Virus record (IMG/VR): IMGVR_UViG_3300029267_003537
Coordinates: 1 to 31,787 of that record
Origin: a virus
DNA: 31,787 nucleotides
Direction: 5' to 3' (one strand)
A program made the position numbers and the translations under genes. This document shows positions 30,461 through 31,787 of this stretch, piece by piece. The notes beneath the pieces were generated by a model. It was given only the letters and a program-made list of their open reading frames with translations, made no database searches and was not told where the DNA came from. The stretch's first letter is position 1; the number at the start of each line of letters is the position of its first letter.

Positions 30461-31231
30461 CTACGGGGTCGGGTCGAAGGGGACGGGCACGACGTACGTC
30501 GTCGCATCGAGACGCAGCTTCACGCGCTCGATGCCCTCGCGCGCTGCGTAGAGCATGTTGGCTGGCGACGGGCAGAGCAGGCGGGGGCGGCCGCCGCGGT
30601 GCGTCCAGACGGCGTAGCCGATTGGGATGTCGCTCTTCATGAGCTGCGTCGCGCGCTCGGCGAGGTCGAACGCTTCGGGATGATCCAACGGCACGCGGTA
30701 GGCGACGATGAAGCGGATCGAGCGAGGCTCGGACTTGGTCGGCCGTCGCCTCCAGGAGTCCTCGACGAGCAGCTCAGGGACACAGTTCGGTCCGGCCTCG
30801 CCGACGCGCCGATGCTCCAGGATGAACGTCCCAGCCGGAGGCATGAACATCGTCAGGCCGTGCTCCTCGGGCGGGTCGTCGAGCCGGTGCATGTCGCGCG
30901 CGAGCGGCGGCGTGCGGAGCGGCTCCGGCCGGCGGAGCGGCACGTACATCTCTCGATCAGGGCGCCACTCTTCGGTGTCGATGTGGCACCGCCCCTGTCC
31001 TCGTTCCGGCTCAGGGGCCGCAGGCTTCGCCTGCTCGCGCGCAGGCTCCTCGGGCTCCGGTCGGACGTCGACGCGGCGCGCGTCGCGTGCGCGGCGAACC
31101 AGGAGCCCTGGCGCGGCGATCAGCGCGGCGGCGCTCGACGCGGCGAGCGCGAGGCAGGCGTCGCCGGCCCTGTCGCACAGGTCGGCGGCCGCCTCGGCGC
31201 GCTCCTCGACCCAGTCGCGGACGTCGGTCAC
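30461..31231 (-). CDS. Unknown protein with N-terminal membrane segment
   Basis: 256 aa from a GTG at 31231 that overlaps the XRE gene stop as GTGA. A hydrophobic stretch at about 26-45 (CLALAASSAAALIAAPGLL) follows an acidic helix, then a Pro/Glu-rich linker (RPEPEEPAREQAKPAAPEPE) and a globular C-terminal part (LTMFMPPAGTFILEHRR, PRSIRFIVAYRVPLDHPEAF, IPIGYAVWTHRGGRPRLLC). I do not recognise the domain. It follows the regulator directly and may be coregulated. Confidence 0.6.
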   Translation of the reverse strand: MTDVRDWVEERAEAAADLCDRAGDACLALAASSAAALIAAPGLLVRRARDARRVDVRPEPEEPAREQAKPAAPEPERGQGRCHIDTEEWRPDREMYVPLRRPEPLRTPPLARDMHRLDDPPEEHGLTMFMPPAGTFILEHRRVGEAGPNCVPELLVEDSWRRRPTKSEPRSIRFIVAYRVPLDHPEAFDLAERATQLMKSDIPIGYAVWTHRGGRPRLLCPSPANMLYAAREGIERVKLRLDATTYVVPVPFDPTP

Positions 31232-31470
31232 AGGAGCGAGTCGACGGGCACGCCGAGAACGACGGCGATGCGGGTGAGCACTTCGAGCGACGGGCGCGCG
31301 GCGCCGGTCTCGATGTTCGCGATCGCTGGCCGGCTCCGGTCGACGAGCGCGGCGAGGTCTTCCTGCCTGAGCCCGCGGGCGATGCGCGCTTCGTACACGG
31401 CCTGCCCGACGCCGGCGATGCGTCGCTCGACGATCGTCCGCACGCGCGCCGCGGTGGGGAGGTTGCTCAT
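31228..31470 (-). CDS. XRE-family helix-turn-helix regulator
   Basis: 80 aa, ATG at 31470 with GGAGAG about 8 nt upstream and ATGA overlap with the previous stop; the longer upstream frame is rejected. Residues 22-78 (GQAVYEARIARGLRQEDLAA, LVDRSRPAIANIETGAARPS, LEVLTRIAVVLGVPVDSLL) are a full HTH_3/cro-CI domain with the 'R...gl.Q..lA....s...i..iE.G...Ps...l..ia..l' form. It likely controls early or lysogeny genes; no partner protein or operator could be placed. Confidence 0.85.
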   Translation of the reverse strand: MSNLPTAARVRTIVERRIAGVGQAVYEARIARGLRQEDLAALVDRSRPAIANIETGAARPSLEVLTRIAVVLGVPVDSLL

Positions 31471-31712
31471 CGGGGGCTCTCCAACGGCAGCGGCGGCGCG
31501 TCGACCACCTCGGTCCAGAGGTCGAACTCGACCAGGCTCCATCCGAGTGGATCGCCGCACTCGTGACACGGCTCGCCGTCCTCGTCAACGATGATGACGT
31601 AGCGCTGCCACTCGTGACGCATCGGCGGCCCGTGGTGGAGGACGAGCATCGCAGCGAGGAACGGTGTCCCGTCCCTCGGTGCGGAGTCCATCGGCTTCCA
31701 TGTCTCGGTCAT
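31467..31712 (-). CDS. Small phage protein of the 'SAPRDGT' (DUF551-like) type
   Basis: 81 aa, ATG at 31712. Begins MTETWKPMDSAPRDGTPFLA, the 'W.pi.taP.DGt.il' stretch of small DUF551-like phage proteins, which carry one short conserved start and a variable end. A later CHECGDPLGW has a Cys-x2-Cys pair that could bind a metal. Stop overlaps the regulator start as ATGA. Function of the family is not established. Confidence 0.7.
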   Translation of the reverse strand: MTETWKPMDSAPRDGTPFLAAMLVLHHGPPMRHEWQRYVIIVDEDGEPCHECGDPLGWSLVEFDLWTEVVDAPPLPLESPR

Positions 31713-31743
31713 CGTCGGAGTGTTGCTGGGGCTGACGTCGCCG

Positions 31744-31787
31744 TCAAAGGTTTGCGTTCCTGTAGTCGTCGTCTGTCAGCGTGAACT
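31744..31787 (-). CDS. C-terminal end of an upstream gene (partial)
   Basis: Thirteen codons enter from the right edge and end at TGA 31744 (FTLTDDDYRNANL). The codons end mostly in G or C, as in the other genes. Another frame running to 31709 would give the usual ATGA overlap with the next gene, but its codons end in A often, so I prefer the first; the evidence is slight. Confidence 0.35.
   Translation of the reverse strand, partial: FTLTDDDYRNANL

Noticed and set aside
1-31787. tRNA genes, integrase, transposase or insertion-sequence ends
   Set aside because: No cloverleaf-type sequence, recombinase motif or terminal inverted repeats with target duplications were seen by reading.

Overview
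This window is a contiguous piece of a high-GC, double-stranded DNA tailed phage (free phage or prophage; no bacterial flanking gene is visible, so the two cannot be told apart). Every gene I can support lies on the minus strand, so transcription reads from the right edge to the left edge. A long tape measure protein, a tail tube protein, a lambda-type tail chaperone frameshift and no sheath gene point to a siphovirus. Two lipoprotein signal peptides suggest a Gram-negative host. The DUF2460 and DUF2163 tail-tip genes are typical of phages and gene transfer agents of Alphaproteobacteria, but the host cannot be fixed from sequence alone.

Layout in transcription order. 31787-29481: small accessory genes (end of an unknown gene, a small 'SAPRDGT' phage protein, an XRE-type regulator, four unknown proteins, two of them with membrane segments). 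29480-29377: a small intergenic region with a 16-bp perfect palindrome, the likely start of the late operon. 29376-25325: packaging block (zinc-type HGG protein, candidate small terminase, winged-helix-like small protein, SAM methyltransferase, large terminase) ending with a sulfotransferase. 25324-25008: non-coding, extremely GC-rich stretch with alternating purine-pyrimidine tracts. 25007-16685: a 603-aa unknown, DUF4055 portal, Mu-F-like head protein, coiled-coil scaffold, four small accessory genes (two lipoproteins, one with a C-terminal membrane segment like a unimolecular spanin, and an MptE/DUF115-like protein), a hairpin-containing gap, then a P22-type major capsid protein followed by a 12-bp-stem hairpin. 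16605-9047: a two-TM holin-like protein, small structural proteins, an 879-aa protein carrying about 19 tandem 20-residue repeats, then the neck/head-tail completion genes. 9031-1: tail tube, G/GT chaperones with a -1 frameshift, tape measure, DUF2460 distal tail protein, a Kelch-like fibre protein, an unknown, and a truncated DUF2163 gene at the left edge.

The genes form a tightly packed set with many 4-bp ATGA/GTGA stop-start overlaps, indicating translational coupling. Terminase, portal, scaffold and capsid build and fill the head; DnaT-like, gp10-like and terminator-like proteins join it to a tail made of tube, chaperones and tape measure; the left end encodes the tip and receptor-binding parts. 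No integrase, replication, endolysin, tRNA or CRISPR was found here.

The most unusual parts are the cargo-like enzymes inside the morphogenesis operon (sulfotransferase, methyltransferase, MptE-like protein, 603-aa protein), the Z-DNA-prone gap, the 20-residue repeat protein, and a module shared by the DUF2460 C-terminus and the next fibre gene.
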